From an uncultured Marinicella sp. (lineage in GTDB: Bacteria > Pseudomonadota > Gammaproteobacteria > Xanthomonadales > Marinicellaceae): a stretch of 11,341 nucleotides of DNA. Shown piece by piece: positions 1 through 7,153 of this stretch (its first letter is position 1; each line of letters starts with the position of its first letter). Both the position numbers and the translations under genes were made by a program. The notes under the pieces were generated by a model. It was not told where the DNA came from and ran no database searches. It saw only the letters and a program-made list of their open reading frames with translations. The DNA is taken from positions 1 to 11,341 of the forward strand of contig CALLLZ010000065.1 of the NCBI GenBank assembly GCA_938008005.1, given 5' to 3'.

Positions 1-327
1 GACAGTAGAACAAAGATGATCTGTGAGCATGCGTCTGGCTTCGTTTATTATGTGGCACTTAAAGGGGTGACAGGATCCGCAGATTTAGATGCCCAGTCAG
101 TGAATTCAGATGTGATAAATATTAAAAACTATACAGATTTACCTGTTGCAGTTGGCTTTGGAGTTAAGGATGCAGCATCAGCTGTTGCAGTTGCAGGACA
201 TGCAGACGCTGTGGTGATTGGCAGTGCTTTGGTTAGTTTGCTGGGTGCTTGTAAAGACACTGATTCAACAACTCAAGTGGTTGAAGATTTTATCAAACCT
301 ATCCGTTTGGCTTTAGATTCGTTATAA
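1..327 (+). CDS. trpA: Tryptophan synthase alpha subunit, C-terminal part (5' truncated by window)
   Basis: The reading frame is open from base 1 and ends at TAA 325-327, so only about the last 108 residues are present. TrpA splits indole-3-glycerol phosphate into indole and glyceraldehyde-3-phosphate and channels indole to TrpB, the last step of tryptophan synthesis in the cytoplasm. Visible family signatures are the segment reading GFVYYVALKGVTG (the loop over the active site), the strand PVAVGFGVKD, and the phosphate-binding end ADAVVIGSALV, all in the order expected of the TIM-barrel C-terminal half. The catalytic Glu and Asp of the family lie upstream and cannot be checked here. accD follows after 31 nt on the same strand, the usual trpFBA-accD-folC arrangement of gammaproteobacteria. 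Nothing abnormal is seen in the visible part. Confidence 0.95.
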   Translation, partial: DSRTKMICEHASGFVYYVALKGVTGSADLDAQSVNSDVINIKNYTDLPVAVGFGVKDAASAVAVAGHADAVVIGSALVSLLGACKDTDSTTQVVEDFIKPIRLALDSL

Positions 328-358
328 TCCAAGGCCGTACAGCATTTCCGGAGTTTAA

Positions 359-1339
359 ATGAGCTGGTTTCAAAAAATAATGTCATCGCGAATACGCACA
401 GAAGGTGGCAATAAAAAGAAAAATATCCCCGAAGGTCTGTGGGGAAAATGTAAAAAGTGTGAAGCCGTTTTGTACCAACCTGAAAGCTTAAAACAAGGCA
501 AAGTGTGTCCTAAATGTGGTCATCATGAGTCCTTGTCTGGGCGTGAACGCATCGCATTTTTTCTTGATGATGGGCCTATGGAAGAAGTTGGTGCCGATGT
601 TAAACCCGAAGATCCGCTCAAGTTTCGTGATTCTAAAAAATACAAAGATCGAATCGTATCTACCCAAAAAGCAACTGGTGAGAATGATGCTTTAGTCGCT
701 GTTAAAGGTCATTTAAAAGGCCGTGAGGTGGTGGTTACAGCCTTTGACTTCAAATTTATGGCCGGTTCCATGGGATCGGTGGTGGGGGAAAAGTTCGTTC
801 GCGCTGTGCACTTGGCTTTAGAACATCAATTACCATTAATTAATTTTTCAGCATCTGGTGGAGCCAGAATGCAAGAGTCATTATTTTCATTGATGCAAAT
901 GTCTAAAACTGCAGCTGCATTAAAGCGCATGAAAATAGCTGGATTGCCTTACATTTCAGTTTTGACTAATCCAACGACTGGAGGTGTTTCTGCATCTCTG
1001 GCAATGTTAGGCGATGTAAATATTGCTGAGCCTAATGCATTGATATGTTTCGCCGGACCTCGTGTCATAGAGCAAACTGTTCGTGAAACACTTCCTGAGG
1101 GCTTTCAACGCAGCGAGTTTTTATTGGAAAAAGGTGCGATTGATATGATTGTTAGTCGTCATGATTTAAGCGAACGAATTTATCAATTGTTGGATTTATT
1201 CAAGCCAATTAACGGCCAGCATGAGGTTGCTGCCGAAACAGAGGTTGTGGATGAAGCTGCGGAATTGCTTGCTGATAATACTGAGCCTGCTATAGTGCCA
1301 GATGAAGTGATTGTGGCTGATGAGCATCCAAAAGACTGA
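359..1339 (+). CDS. accD: Acetyl-CoA carboxylase carboxyltransferase subunit beta
   Basis: With AccA, this subunit transfers the carboxyl group from carboxybiotin on AccB to acetyl-CoA, giving malonyl-CoA, the committed step of fatty acid synthesis. The 326-residue product begins at ATG 359 behind a GGAG box at 350-353. Near the N-terminus is the zinc ribbon typical of bacterial AccD, with Cys31, Cys34, Cys50 and Cys53. The crotonase-like carboxyltransferase core follows: SASGGARMQES (Gly167-Gly168) and NPTTGGVSAS (Gly208-Gly209) supply the paired glycine turns expected to form oxyanion holes, then AEPNALICFAGPRVIEQT. The protein is slightly longer than E. coli AccD (304 aa). The extra length is a C-terminal tail of roughly 40 residues rich in Glu, Asp, Ala and Val, with no recognised motif. 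The 3' end overlaps folC by 20 nt, suggesting coupled translation. Confidence 0.97.
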   Translation: MSWFQKIMSSRIRTEGGNKKKNIPEGLWGKCKKCEAVLYQPESLKQGKVCPKCGHHESLSGRERIAFFLDDGPMEEVGADVKPEDPLKFRDSKKYKDRIVSTQKATGENDALVAVKGHLKGREVVVTAFDFKFMAGSMGSVVGEKFVRAVHLALEHQLPLINFSASGGARMQESLFSLMQMSKTAAALKRMKIAGLPYISVLTNPTTGGVSASLAMLGDVNIAEPNALICFAGPRVIEQTVRETLPEGFQRSEFLLEKGAIDMIVSRHDLSERIYQLLDLFKPINGQHEVAAETEVVDEAAELLADNTEPAIVPDEVIVADEHPKD

Positions 1340-2576
1340 CAAAGTAAGCATACTCGAACAACGTTTGGTTGAGTTGAACCAATATAAAATAGATTTGGGT
1401 TTGAATCGACTCCAAACAGTCGTCGAACGTCTTAGATTAAATTGTAATTTGCCACAAATCATTACCGTTGGTGGTACCAACGGTAAAGGTTCTACTGTAG
1501 CGGCTTTGTGTTCATTGCTTAAAACGAAGAGTCGTTCATTTGGTGCATTCACCTCTCCGCATATATTTAAATTCAATGAGCGCTTTAATATCAATGGCCG
1601 ATTAGCTACAGACAATGAAATACTCAAAGCTTTTGAAATGATTGATGCTGCGAAAGCTGAAATCAATTTGTCGTATTTTGAATACGCGTTTTTAACTGCG
1701 GTGTTATTATTCAAGCAATATGATGTGGATGTGATGTTGTTGGAGGTTGGGTTAGGTGGCCGTTTAGATGCAGTCAACGCTTTAGATGCGGATGCCAGTA
1801 TAATCACCACCGTTGATTTGGATCATACTACCTGGTTAGGTGATACCATTGATGCCATTGCCCTTGAAAAGGCCGGTATTATGCGAACCGGTAAGCCAGT
1901 TGTTTTTGGTGATAATGACACACCTGACTCTATAAAAAGTCACGCACAATCAGTGGATGCAAAATTAATTCAACTTGGCCCGGATTACCAAGTTACTTTA
2001 AGCAGAGACGCATTCACCTACCAGCATAATAATGCGTTATTTGCAGACCTTGGTCGTCCACAATTAAAAGGTGATTGGCAAATAAAAAATTTCAGCAGTG
2101 CATTAACAATACTAATGGCTTTAGGTTACACATTTGATACCAAACAGCTGCAAACGGCGATTGATGGTTGGGATATCAGTGGTCGATTACAAACCATACA
2201 AACCAAGCCTTTGGTACTGGCTGACGTCGCACATAATCGTCAAGCAGCGCAACAATTAGCGATTTATCTCAAGGAAAATCCAATCAAAGGCCAAACGCGA
2301 GCTGTTTTTTCAATATTGGCTGATAAACAAGTTGATACTTGGCTCAATGAGTTAAATGAAATGATAGATCATTGGTTTGTTTTTGAATTGCTCAATGAAA
2401 GGGCGTTGGATATATCCAGTTTAAAAGAAGTTTTGGCTGATCGCGTAACGGTGTTTTCACAATTTGATTCAGGCTTGCAAGCCTATGAGGTGGCTTTACA
2501 ATGCTCAAATGCTGATGACAGGGTTATCGTGTTTGGTTCATTTCATGTATTAGAAGAAGTGTTCGATGAAATTTAA
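1320..2576 (+). CDS. folC: Bifunctional folylpolyglutamate synthase / dihydrofolate synthase
   Basis: FolC adds glutamate to dihydropteroate and then to reduced folates in an ATP-dependent Mur-ligase-type reaction, giving the polyglutamylated folates used in one-carbon metabolism. The product from ATG 1320 is 418 aa, close to E. coli FolC (422 aa). Motifs in order are the P-loop GGTNGKGST (about residues 51-59), the folate-loop segment FTSPHIFKFNERF, LLEVGLGGRLD (Glu142), TVDLDHTTWLGDT followed by EKAGIMR, and the C-terminal-domain motif DVAHNRQA (Asp302 to Asn306; the family usually has DVAHNP). The frame is closed upstream by TGA at 1308-1310, so only TTG 1311 or ATG 1320 can start it. I chose ATG 1320 on codon grounds. 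Neither start has a convincing ribosome-binding site, which fits coupling to accD. In many gammaproteobacteria dedD, cvpA and purF follow folC; here a dehydrogenase gene does. Confidence 0.95.
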   Translation: MSIQKTDKVSILEQRLVELNQYKIDLGLNRLQTVVERLRLNCNLPQIITVGGTNGKGSTVAALCSLLKTKSRSFGAFTSPHIFKFNERFNINGRLATDNEILKAFEMIDAAKAEINLSYFEYAFLTAVLLFKQYDVDVMLLEVGLGGRLDAVNALDADASIITTVDLDHTTWLGDTIDAIALEKAGIMRTGKPVVFGDNDTPDSIKSHAQSVDAKLIQLGPDYQVTLSRDAFTYQHNNALFADLGRPQLKGDWQIKNFSSALTILMALGYTFDTKQLQTAIDGWDISGRLQTIQTKPLVLADVAHNRQAAQQLAIYLKENPIKGQTRAVFSILADKQVDTWLNELNEMIDHWFVFELLNERALDISSLKEVLADRVTVFSQFDSGLQAYEVALQCSNADDRVIVFGSFHVLEEVFDEI

Positions 2577-2643
2577 CTGCTGTTATTTATGGCTTGTTTT
2601 TTTTTTCTCATGTCAGTTTTTCAGAAATACCAACCAATCTTGA
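2566..2643 (+). other. Out-of-frame signal-peptide leader for the downstream dehydrogenase
   Basis: ATG 2566 lies inside the end of folC (whose TAA is 2574-2576) and opens a 25-codon frame ending at TGA 2641. It begins MKFNCCYLWLVFF: one basic residue and then a strongly hydrophobic run, as in a Sec signal peptide. The frame enters the T10 run at 2597-2606. Without a shift it ends soon afterwards. With one T fewer it reads straight into SHVSFSEIPTNLD of the dehydrogenase, with small residues at -3 and -1 of a plausible cleavage site. A purine-rich AGAAGAAG (about 2552-2559) could be its ribosome-binding site. This is an inferred 5' segment of the next gene, not an independent peptide gene. 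Confidence 0.6.
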
Positions 2644-3748
2644 TGTAGTTGAAATAGCGATGGCTAGTTCGCCACTGGCTTTTGTCAGTGCTAAAGATGG
2701 CAGCGGATGCATGTTTATTGTGGAAAGGGCTGGGGTTATAAAAGTATATCAAAATGGTGTGGTTTTGGCAGAGCCCTTTCTGGATATTTCTGCTCAAGTA
2801 TCAACAGTAAATGAACAAGGTTTGTTGGGACTGGCATTTTCTCCAGATTATGCACTCAACGGTTATTTTTTTATTTATTATAGTTTTAATGACACCAAAA
2901 TTAATGTTGGTGCTGTGCCAATGAGATTGGTACGTTTTGAAGTTTCAGCTGATCCAAACATAGCTGATGAAAATACCATGCAAGTGATTACGGAGATTTC
3001 GCAGAGTTTCACTTATCACAAAGGTGGAAATATAAATTTTGGACCAAATGGATACCTTTATATTGGGACTGGAGATGATGGTTCTTTGACTTCGCCACAG
3101 GTCACATCAGATGTGAATGGAAAAATACTCAGGATCGATGTCACGGAAGATTTGATTTTTAAAAATGAATTTGGCAATGATGTGAATTGTGGCAGTCCGC
3201 AAAATTATTTAATTCCAGATGATAATCCATTTGTTGATGATCCAATTGCCTGTCAAGCTGTTTTTCTTTTGGGCTTGAGAAATCCTTGGCGCTGGAGTTT
3301 CGATAAAGCAACAGGCCATTTATACATTGGTGATGTTGGTGGTATTACATATGAGGAAGTAAGAGAAGTCATTATTCCGGAAGATGCAGGTGGGAACTTG
3401 GGTTGGCCTTGTATAGAAGGTGAAGTGGTACTTCGTCAAGCATGTGTCGATGATATCAATCATTTGATCAATCCTTTTTTTACTTACGAAAGAGTTTCAG
3501 GACAGGGCCAGTCTGTGGTCGGTGGTTATGTTTATCGCGGCCAACAAATTCCAGAGCTACAAGGTATGTATTTATTCAATGACATATACAGAGAAGAGTT
3601 TTATTTTTCAGAATCGATCAATGGCCAATGGCAAACAGAACTGTGGTCTGAGCAAGTCAGTCGTGTGGTTTCTTATGGAGAAGATGAAGCAGGGGAGTTG
3701 TATTTGGTTAGTATCAGCGGATCAATTTATAGAATAATTAAAAATTAG
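2594..3748 (+). CDS. PQQ-dependent sugar dehydrogenase-like protein (soluble GDH/YliI type), probably secreted; start obscured by a T10 frameshift
   Basis: The open frame encodes a beta-propeller of the soluble glucose / aldose-sugar dehydrogenase family (GSDH; YliI, HIPL relatives), which oxidises sugars with PQQ in the periplasm or outside the cell. Motifs, numbered from codon 2594, are MFIVERAGVIKVYQNG (about 40-55), LLGLAFSPDY (77-86), YHKGGNINFGPNGYLYIG with His142 where the family has its catalytic base, DVNGKILRID (173-182), LGLRNPWRWSFD (226-237), GHLYIGDVGG, GGNLGWPCIEG and GGYVYRG. The length is normal for the family. The only upstream in-frame start is TTG 2594, next to a T10 run, and it gives no usable signal peptide. 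An ATG at 2566 in another frame encodes a hydrophobic leader, and losing one T would fuse the two into a secreted protein cleaved near SFS/EIP. The true start is therefore probably 2566. The substrate is unknown; weaker alternatives are sorbosone-dehydrogenase or HHIP-like proteins. Confidence 0.85.
   Translation: MFFFSHVSFSEIPTNLDVVEIAMASSPLAFVSAKDGSGCMFIVERAGVIKVYQNGVVLAEPFLDISAQVSTVNEQGLLGLAFSPDYALNGYFFIYYSFNDTKINVGAVPMRLVRFEVSADPNIADENTMQVITEISQSFTYHKGGNINFGPNGYLYIGTGDDGSLTSPQVTSDVNGKILRIDVTEDLIFKNEFGNDVNCGSPQNYLIPDDNPFVDDPIACQAVFLLGLRNPWRWSFDKATGHLYIGDVGGITYEEVREVIIPEDAGGNLGWPCIEGEVVLRQACVDDINHLINPFFTYERVSGQGQSVVGGYVYRGQQIPELQGMYLFNDIYREEFYFSESINGQWQTELWSEQVSRVVSYGEDEAGELYLVSISGSIYRIIKN
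2597..2606 (+). repeat. Homopolymer run of ten T at the frame junction
   Basis: Ten consecutive T residues occur exactly where the signal-peptide frame and the mature dehydrogenase frame meet. A tract of this length is prone to RNA polymerase slippage, to replication slippage (phase variation) and to sequencing miscounts. Nine or twelve T residues would join the two frames. Confidence 0.9.
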
Positions 3749-3772
3749 TATGACTTGTTAATTTCAGGTTAT

Positions 3773-3802
3773 CATAGAGACGAGATTAACTTCGTCTCTA
3801 TG
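3773..3802. terminator. Hairpin between convergent genes, likely intrinsic (possibly bidirectional) terminator
   Basis: CATAGAGACGA at 3773-3783 and TCGTCTCTATG at 3792-3802 form a perfect 11-bp stem with an 8-nt loop. It begins 25 nt after the stop of the sugar-dehydrogenase gene and lies between two genes that converge on it. On the plus strand the stem is followed by GAATTTTAAA, a short imperfect U-tract, so intrinsic termination is plausible but not textbook. No T-run follows on the minus strand, so its use for ppsA is less certain. Confidence 0.6.
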
Positions 3803-3849
3803 GAATTTTAAATGCTCAGATTAAAAAAAAGCGCTAAAAATCGAGAAAA

Positions 3850-3875
3850 CAATTAATCAATCAGGTTTTGATTGG
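3850..3875 (-). terminator. Weak candidate terminator downstream of ppsA
   Basis: Read on the minus strand just past the ppsA stop, CAATCA and TGATTG (plus-strand arms 3869-3874 and 3858-3863) can pair as a 6-bp stem with a 5-nt loop. The stem is followed by AT-rich sequence containing TTGTTTTC and, further on, runs of five and eight T. The stem is short and low in G+C, so this is tentative. The 11-bp hairpin at 3773-3802 may serve instead. Confidence 0.3.
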
Positions 3876-3878
3876 ACG

Positions 3879-6248
3879 TCAAGATTTTTTTGCCAACTTC
3901 AACCAAGTCTCTACTACTGTATCGGGATTTAACGATACACTTTCAATGCCTTGATCAAGTAGCCATTGAGCTAAATCAGGGTGGTCTGAAGGACCTTGGC
4001 CACAAATGCCAATGTATTTATCACGGCGTTTGCAAGCGCTGATCGCCATAGACAACATTTTCTTGACCGCTGGGTCACGTTCATCGAATAAATCGGCAAT
4101 AATGCCTGAATCTCGATCTAAGCCCAGTGTAAGTTGAGTCATGTCATTGGAGCCAATAGAAAAACCATCAAATATATCTAAGAACTCGTCAGCCAATAAA
4201 GCGTTGGAAGGTAATTCACACATCATGATGATTTTTAAACCATTATCACCTTGTTTGAGGCCATTTTTAGCCATCAAATCTATAACACCTTGTCCTTCGG
4301 CCAGTGTTCTAACAAAAGGCACCATCGCCCAAACATTGGTTAAACCCATGTCGTCACGAATGAATTTTAAGGCTTCACACTCCATTTCAAAACAATCGAC
4401 AAATGAATCATCCAAGTAGCGTGATGCACCCCGGAATCCCAACATCGGATTCTCTTCGTTGGGTTCGTATTGTTTGCCACCTATCAGGTTGGCATATTCG
4501 TTTGATTTAAAATCAGATAACCTTACAATTACTGGTGCTGGGTTGAAAGCAGCAGCTAAAGTGGAAATGCCTTCAGCCAAACGTTTGACAAAATAATCTC
4601 TTGGTGAAGCATAAGAAGCTACCATTGGGTCAGTAATTTGTTTGACTTCTGATGGTTGCTGGTCATAGTTGAGCAACACTTTGGGGTGTATGCCAATCAT
4701 GCGATTGATAATGAATTCAAGTCTGGCTAAACCAATACCAAAATTGGGCAGGTTTTGAAAATCAAAGGCGCGATCAGGGTTGCCTACATTCATCATGATT
4801 TTTAACGGTGCCTGAGGCATGTTTTTTAAATCAGTGGTATGGATGTCAAAGCCCAATAAGCCATCGTAAATAAAACCAGTGTCGCCTTCACAGCATGAAA
4901 CAGTGACATCTTGTTGGTGTTCGATCTTGTTGGTGGCATCACCACAGCCGACGATTGCTGGAATGCCCAATTCACGAGCTATGATGGCGGCATGGCAAGT
5001 TCGTCCACCTCGGTTGGTAACAATGGCGGCGGCTTTTTTCATGATGGGTTCCCAATCTGGGTCGGTCATGTCTGTAACCAACACATCGCCCGCATTAATT
5101 TGGTCCATTTGAGCAATGCTTTTGATCACCTTGGCTGTGCCTTGCCCAACTTTCTGGCCAATGCTGCGACCCTCACAAACCACGTGGCCGGAATTTTGTA
5201 AGGCATAACGCTCGATCTTTTGTCCTTTGTTTTCTCTTGATTTAACGGTTTCAGGCCTGGCTTGCACGATATACACCTCTCCTGTAACGCCATCTTTTGC
5301 CCATTCAATGTCCATTGGTCTGCCATAATGTTTTTCAATTGTCATTGCTTGTTGTGCCAATTGTTCAACTTCAGCATCATTGATTGAGAATCTTTGGCTG
5401 CGTTCAGCTTCGATGTTACTGGTTTGGACACCAGGGTTCGCTGGGTCTTGGCTGTATGTCATTTCAATGGCTTTTGAACCTAGATTTCTGCGCAATACGG
5501 CCGGTTTATTGGCTTTTACGGCTGGTTTATAGACATAAAACTCGTCAGGATTAACAGCCCCTTGTACAACCATTTCTCCTAAACCATAGGATGAGGTTAT
5601 AAAGACCACATCATTAAAACCAGATTCGGTGTCCATGGTGAACATCACGCCACTGGCAGCAATGTCTGAGCGCACCATTTGTTGCACGCCAACAGATAGG
5701 TATACATCATCATGTTCAAAATTATGATGTACACGATAAGAAATGGCGCGATCATTATATAGGGACGCAAAAACTTCATGCGCTTTTTCAAGAATTTCAT
5801 CGGCACCATTTACATTCAAAAAAGTTTCTTGTTGTCCAGCAAATGAGGCATCAGGTAAGTCTTCAGCTGTGGCTGATGAACGAACAGCCACAGAAAAATC
5901 AGTGCCTAAATCGTTTTTCATGGTTTTATATGCATCTCTGATGGCTTGTTCCAGAGGAGCTTGAAAAGGCGTTTCCATGACCCAATCCCTGATTTGTTTA
6001 CCAGCAATACGTAAATCGTCGATATTATCGGTATCTAAGTCTTTAAGTGTGTCACTGATTCGTTGGTTTAAACCAGACGTCTGTAAAAATTCTTTGAAAG
6101 CATCAGCAGTGGTGGCAAAGCCGCCTGGAACTTTAACACCCAGTGAATTTAAGTGAGTAATCATTTCACCCAACGACGCGTTTTTACCGCCCACTTGATC
6201 TAAATCTTGCAGGGTTAATTGATCAAGTTTTATGATGTAATCAGACAT
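3879..6248 (-). CDS. ppsA: Phosphoenolpyruvate synthase (pyruvate, water dikinase)
   Basis: PpsA converts pyruvate, ATP and water to PEP, AMP and phosphate, allowing gluconeogenesis from pyruvate or lactate. The start chosen (MSDYIIKLDQL) follows an AAGGAA box and gives 789 aa, against 792 in E. coli. The frame stays open 27 codons further, but that extension would use up the divergent promoter region. Domains run from an N-terminal ATP/pyruvate-binding domain (QVGGKNASLGEM; SVAVRSSATAEDLPDASFAGQQET; DIEWAKD...VQARPE) to the swivelling phosphohistidine domain GGRTCHAAIIARELGIPAIVG. In the latter, His419 is the phosphorylated residue and Thr417 is the position the PpsR regulator phosphorylates in E. 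coli. The C-terminal TIM barrel has NPMLGFRGASRY, MCELPSNA, FSIGSNDMTQLTLGLDRDSG and GICGQGPSD with Cys749. It is divergent from ppsR across 67 bp. All key residues appear intact. Confidence 0.97.
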   Translation of the reverse strand: MSDYIIKLDQLTLQDLDQVGGKNASLGEMITHLNSLGVKVPGGFATTADAFKEFLQTSGLNQRISDTLKDLDTDNIDDLRIAGKQIRDWVMETPFQAPLEQAIRDAYKTMKNDLGTDFSVAVRSSATAEDLPDASFAGQQETFLNVNGADEILEKAHEVFASLYNDRAISYRVHHNFEHDDVYLSVGVQQMVRSDIAASGVMFTMDTESGFNDVVFITSSYGLGEMVVQGAVNPDEFYVYKPAVKANKPAVLRRNLGSKAIEMTYSQDPANPGVQTSNIEAERSQRFSINDAEVEQLAQQAMTIEKHYGRPMDIEWAKDGVTGEVYIVQARPETVKSRENKGQKIERYALQNSGHVVCEGRSIGQKVGQGTAKVIKSIAQMDQINAGDVLVTDMTDPDWEPIMKKAAAIVTNRGGRTCHAAIIARELGIPAIVGCGDATNKIEHQQDVTVSCCEGDTGFIYDGLLGFDIHTTDLKNMPQAPLKIMMNVGNPDRAFDFQNLPNFGIGLARLEFIINRMIGIHPKVLLNYDQQPSEVKQITDPMVASYASPRDYFVKRLAEGISTLAAAFNPAPVIVRLSDFKSNEYANLIGGKQYEPNEENPMLGFRGASRYLDDSFVDCFEMECEALKFIRDDMGLTNVWAMVPFVRTLAEGQGVIDLMAKNGLKQGDNGLKIIMMCELPSNALLADEFLDIFDGFSIGSNDMTQLTLGLDRDSGIIADLFDERDPAVKKMLSMAISACKRRDKYIGICGQGPSDHPDLAQWLLDQGIESVSLNPDTVVETWLKLAKKS

Positions 6249-6315
6249 GGATTTCCTTAGGCCTAGAAAAATGATATATTCTATATGACTGACATCTATA
6301 AAAAAACTGATATAT
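6249..6315. promoter_or_regulatory. Divergent ppsA/ppsR promoter region
   Basis: This 67-bp gap between the two divergent starts is very AT-rich (ATGATATATTCTATATG, CTATAAAAAAACTGATATAT), with several -10-like TATA elements on both strands. I could not assign a single -35/-10 pair with confidence. ppsR has no evident Shine-Dalgarno sequence in the 15 nt before its ATG. An 8-bp palindrome TAGGCCTA (6258-6265) overlaps the ppsA ribosome-binding site. Transcription of both genes very likely starts here or within the 5' end of the opposite gene. Confidence 0.55.
6253..6258 (-). promoter_or_regulatory. Ribosome-binding site that sets the ppsA start
   Basis: On the minus strand AAGGAA lies 4 nt upstream of the ATG whose first base is 6248. 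This supports the 789-residue PpsA over the start 27 codons further upstream, which has no such box and would begin inside ppsR. Confidence 0.75.
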
Positions 6316-7137
6316 ATGAATGATACCAAGAAATGCGCTATTTTTTATGTCTCAGATGGTACTGCAATAACCGCTGAGACTGTTGGTCGCAGTCTGATCA
6401 CTCAGTTCAAAGGGGTTGAATTTGTAGAAAAGCGATTGGCTTTTATTAATGACATCGAAACAGCCAAAGGAGCAGCAAAAATAATTGAAAGCACACCGTC
6501 TGATTACCAACCGCTGGTGATTAACACAGTAGTTGATATTGAACTAAGAAAAATAATCCACTCAGCAGGAGGACTGAAGTTAGATCCATTCAATCGATTG
6601 TTACGTGAAATAGAGGATGGATTAGGCATAAAAAGTGACCCAGGTGTAGGTAGGGCTCACAGTATGGTTGACAGTAACTCATACAACGACCGGATCGAAG
6701 CGACAAATTATGCTTTATCACATGATGATGGTGTGAATTTAAATTTGCATAAAGCTGACATGATTTTGTTGGGTGTGTCTCGAAGTGGTAAAACGCCAAC
6801 ATGTTTGTATTTGGCTTTGCATTACGGCTTAAAAGCGGCTAATTACCCCATTACTGATGAAGACTTAGAGCGCATGCGCTTGCCTGATGACGTGATGGCC
6901 CACAAAGAAAAATTATACGGTTTAACCATTGATCCTTTTCGTTTGTCACAAATCAGAACTGAGCGAAGACCCAACTCCAGGTATGCTGAATTACGCAAGT
7001 GTCAAATGGAAGTCAGTGATGCCGAAGTCATTTACCATCGCAATCAAATTTCATTTTTAAACACAACGCATACCTCAATCGAGGAAATTTCGGGTAAGAT
7101 AATGATAGCCTTGGATTTAAATAAAAGACTCTATTGA
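6316..7137 (+). CDS. ppsR: PEP synthase regulatory protein: bifunctional kinase / Pi-dependent phosphorylase (DUF299 family)
   Basis: The family reversibly inactivates PEP synthase. An ADP-dependent kinase activity phosphorylates a Thr next to the catalytic His, and a Pi-dependent phosphorylase activity removes that phosphate. The 273-aa product (E. coli PpsR is 277 aa) begins with FYVSDGTAITAETVGRSL, the typical N-terminus. It carries the P-loop GVSRSGKTPT at residues 153-162 and the C-terminal signatures LYGLTIDPFRLSQIR and ERRPNSRYA. The target residues, Thr417 and His419 of PpsA, are encoded in the divergent gene. The start is ATG 6316; an overlapping ATG at 6320 is in another frame. The ribosome-binding site is poor, so expression may be low. 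The next gene begins 16 nt after the stop, indicating co-transcription. Confidence 0.96.
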   Translation: MNDTKKCAIFYVSDGTAITAETVGRSLITQFKGVEFVEKRLAFINDIETAKGAAKIIESTPSDYQPLVINTVVDIELRKIIHSAGGLKLDPFNRLLREIEDGLGIKSDPGVGRAHSMVDSNSYNDRIEATNYALSHDDGVNLNLHKADMILLGVSRSGKTPTCLYLALHYGLKAANYPITDEDLERMRLPDDVMAHKEKLYGLTIDPFRLSQIRTERRPNSRYAELRKCQMEVSDAEVIYHRNQISFLNTTHTSIEEISGKIMIALDLNKRLY

Positions 7138-7153
7138 TAAAACCTTTGTATAA

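Noticed and set aside
1196..1810. A 204-codon open frame on the minus strand opposite accD and folC
   Set aside because: It is antisense to two well-supported genes, its translation has no recognisable motif, and the composition looks like the complement of coding DNA.
2594..2596. TTG 2594 as the real start of the sugar dehydrogenase
   Set aside because: It has no ribosome-binding site and gives a leader too short for export. The out-of-frame ATG 2566 leader explains the gene better, although 2594 is the only unbroken frame.
3823..3836. A8 run next to the AGCGCT palindrome as a terminator
   Set aside because: AGCGCT is a 6-bp self-complementary site with no loop, so it cannot form a hairpin by itself. 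The T8 on the minus strand may only assist termination.
6258..6265. Palindrome TAGGCCTA upstream of ppsA as an operator
   Set aside because: An isolated 8-bp palindrome is too short to support a binding-site claim without conservation in relatives.
6249..6329. 27-codon N-terminal extension of PpsA on the minus strand
   Set aside because: It would start inside ppsR and occupy the whole divergent promoter region, while MSDYIIKL has a good AAGGAA ribosome-binding site and gives the family length.
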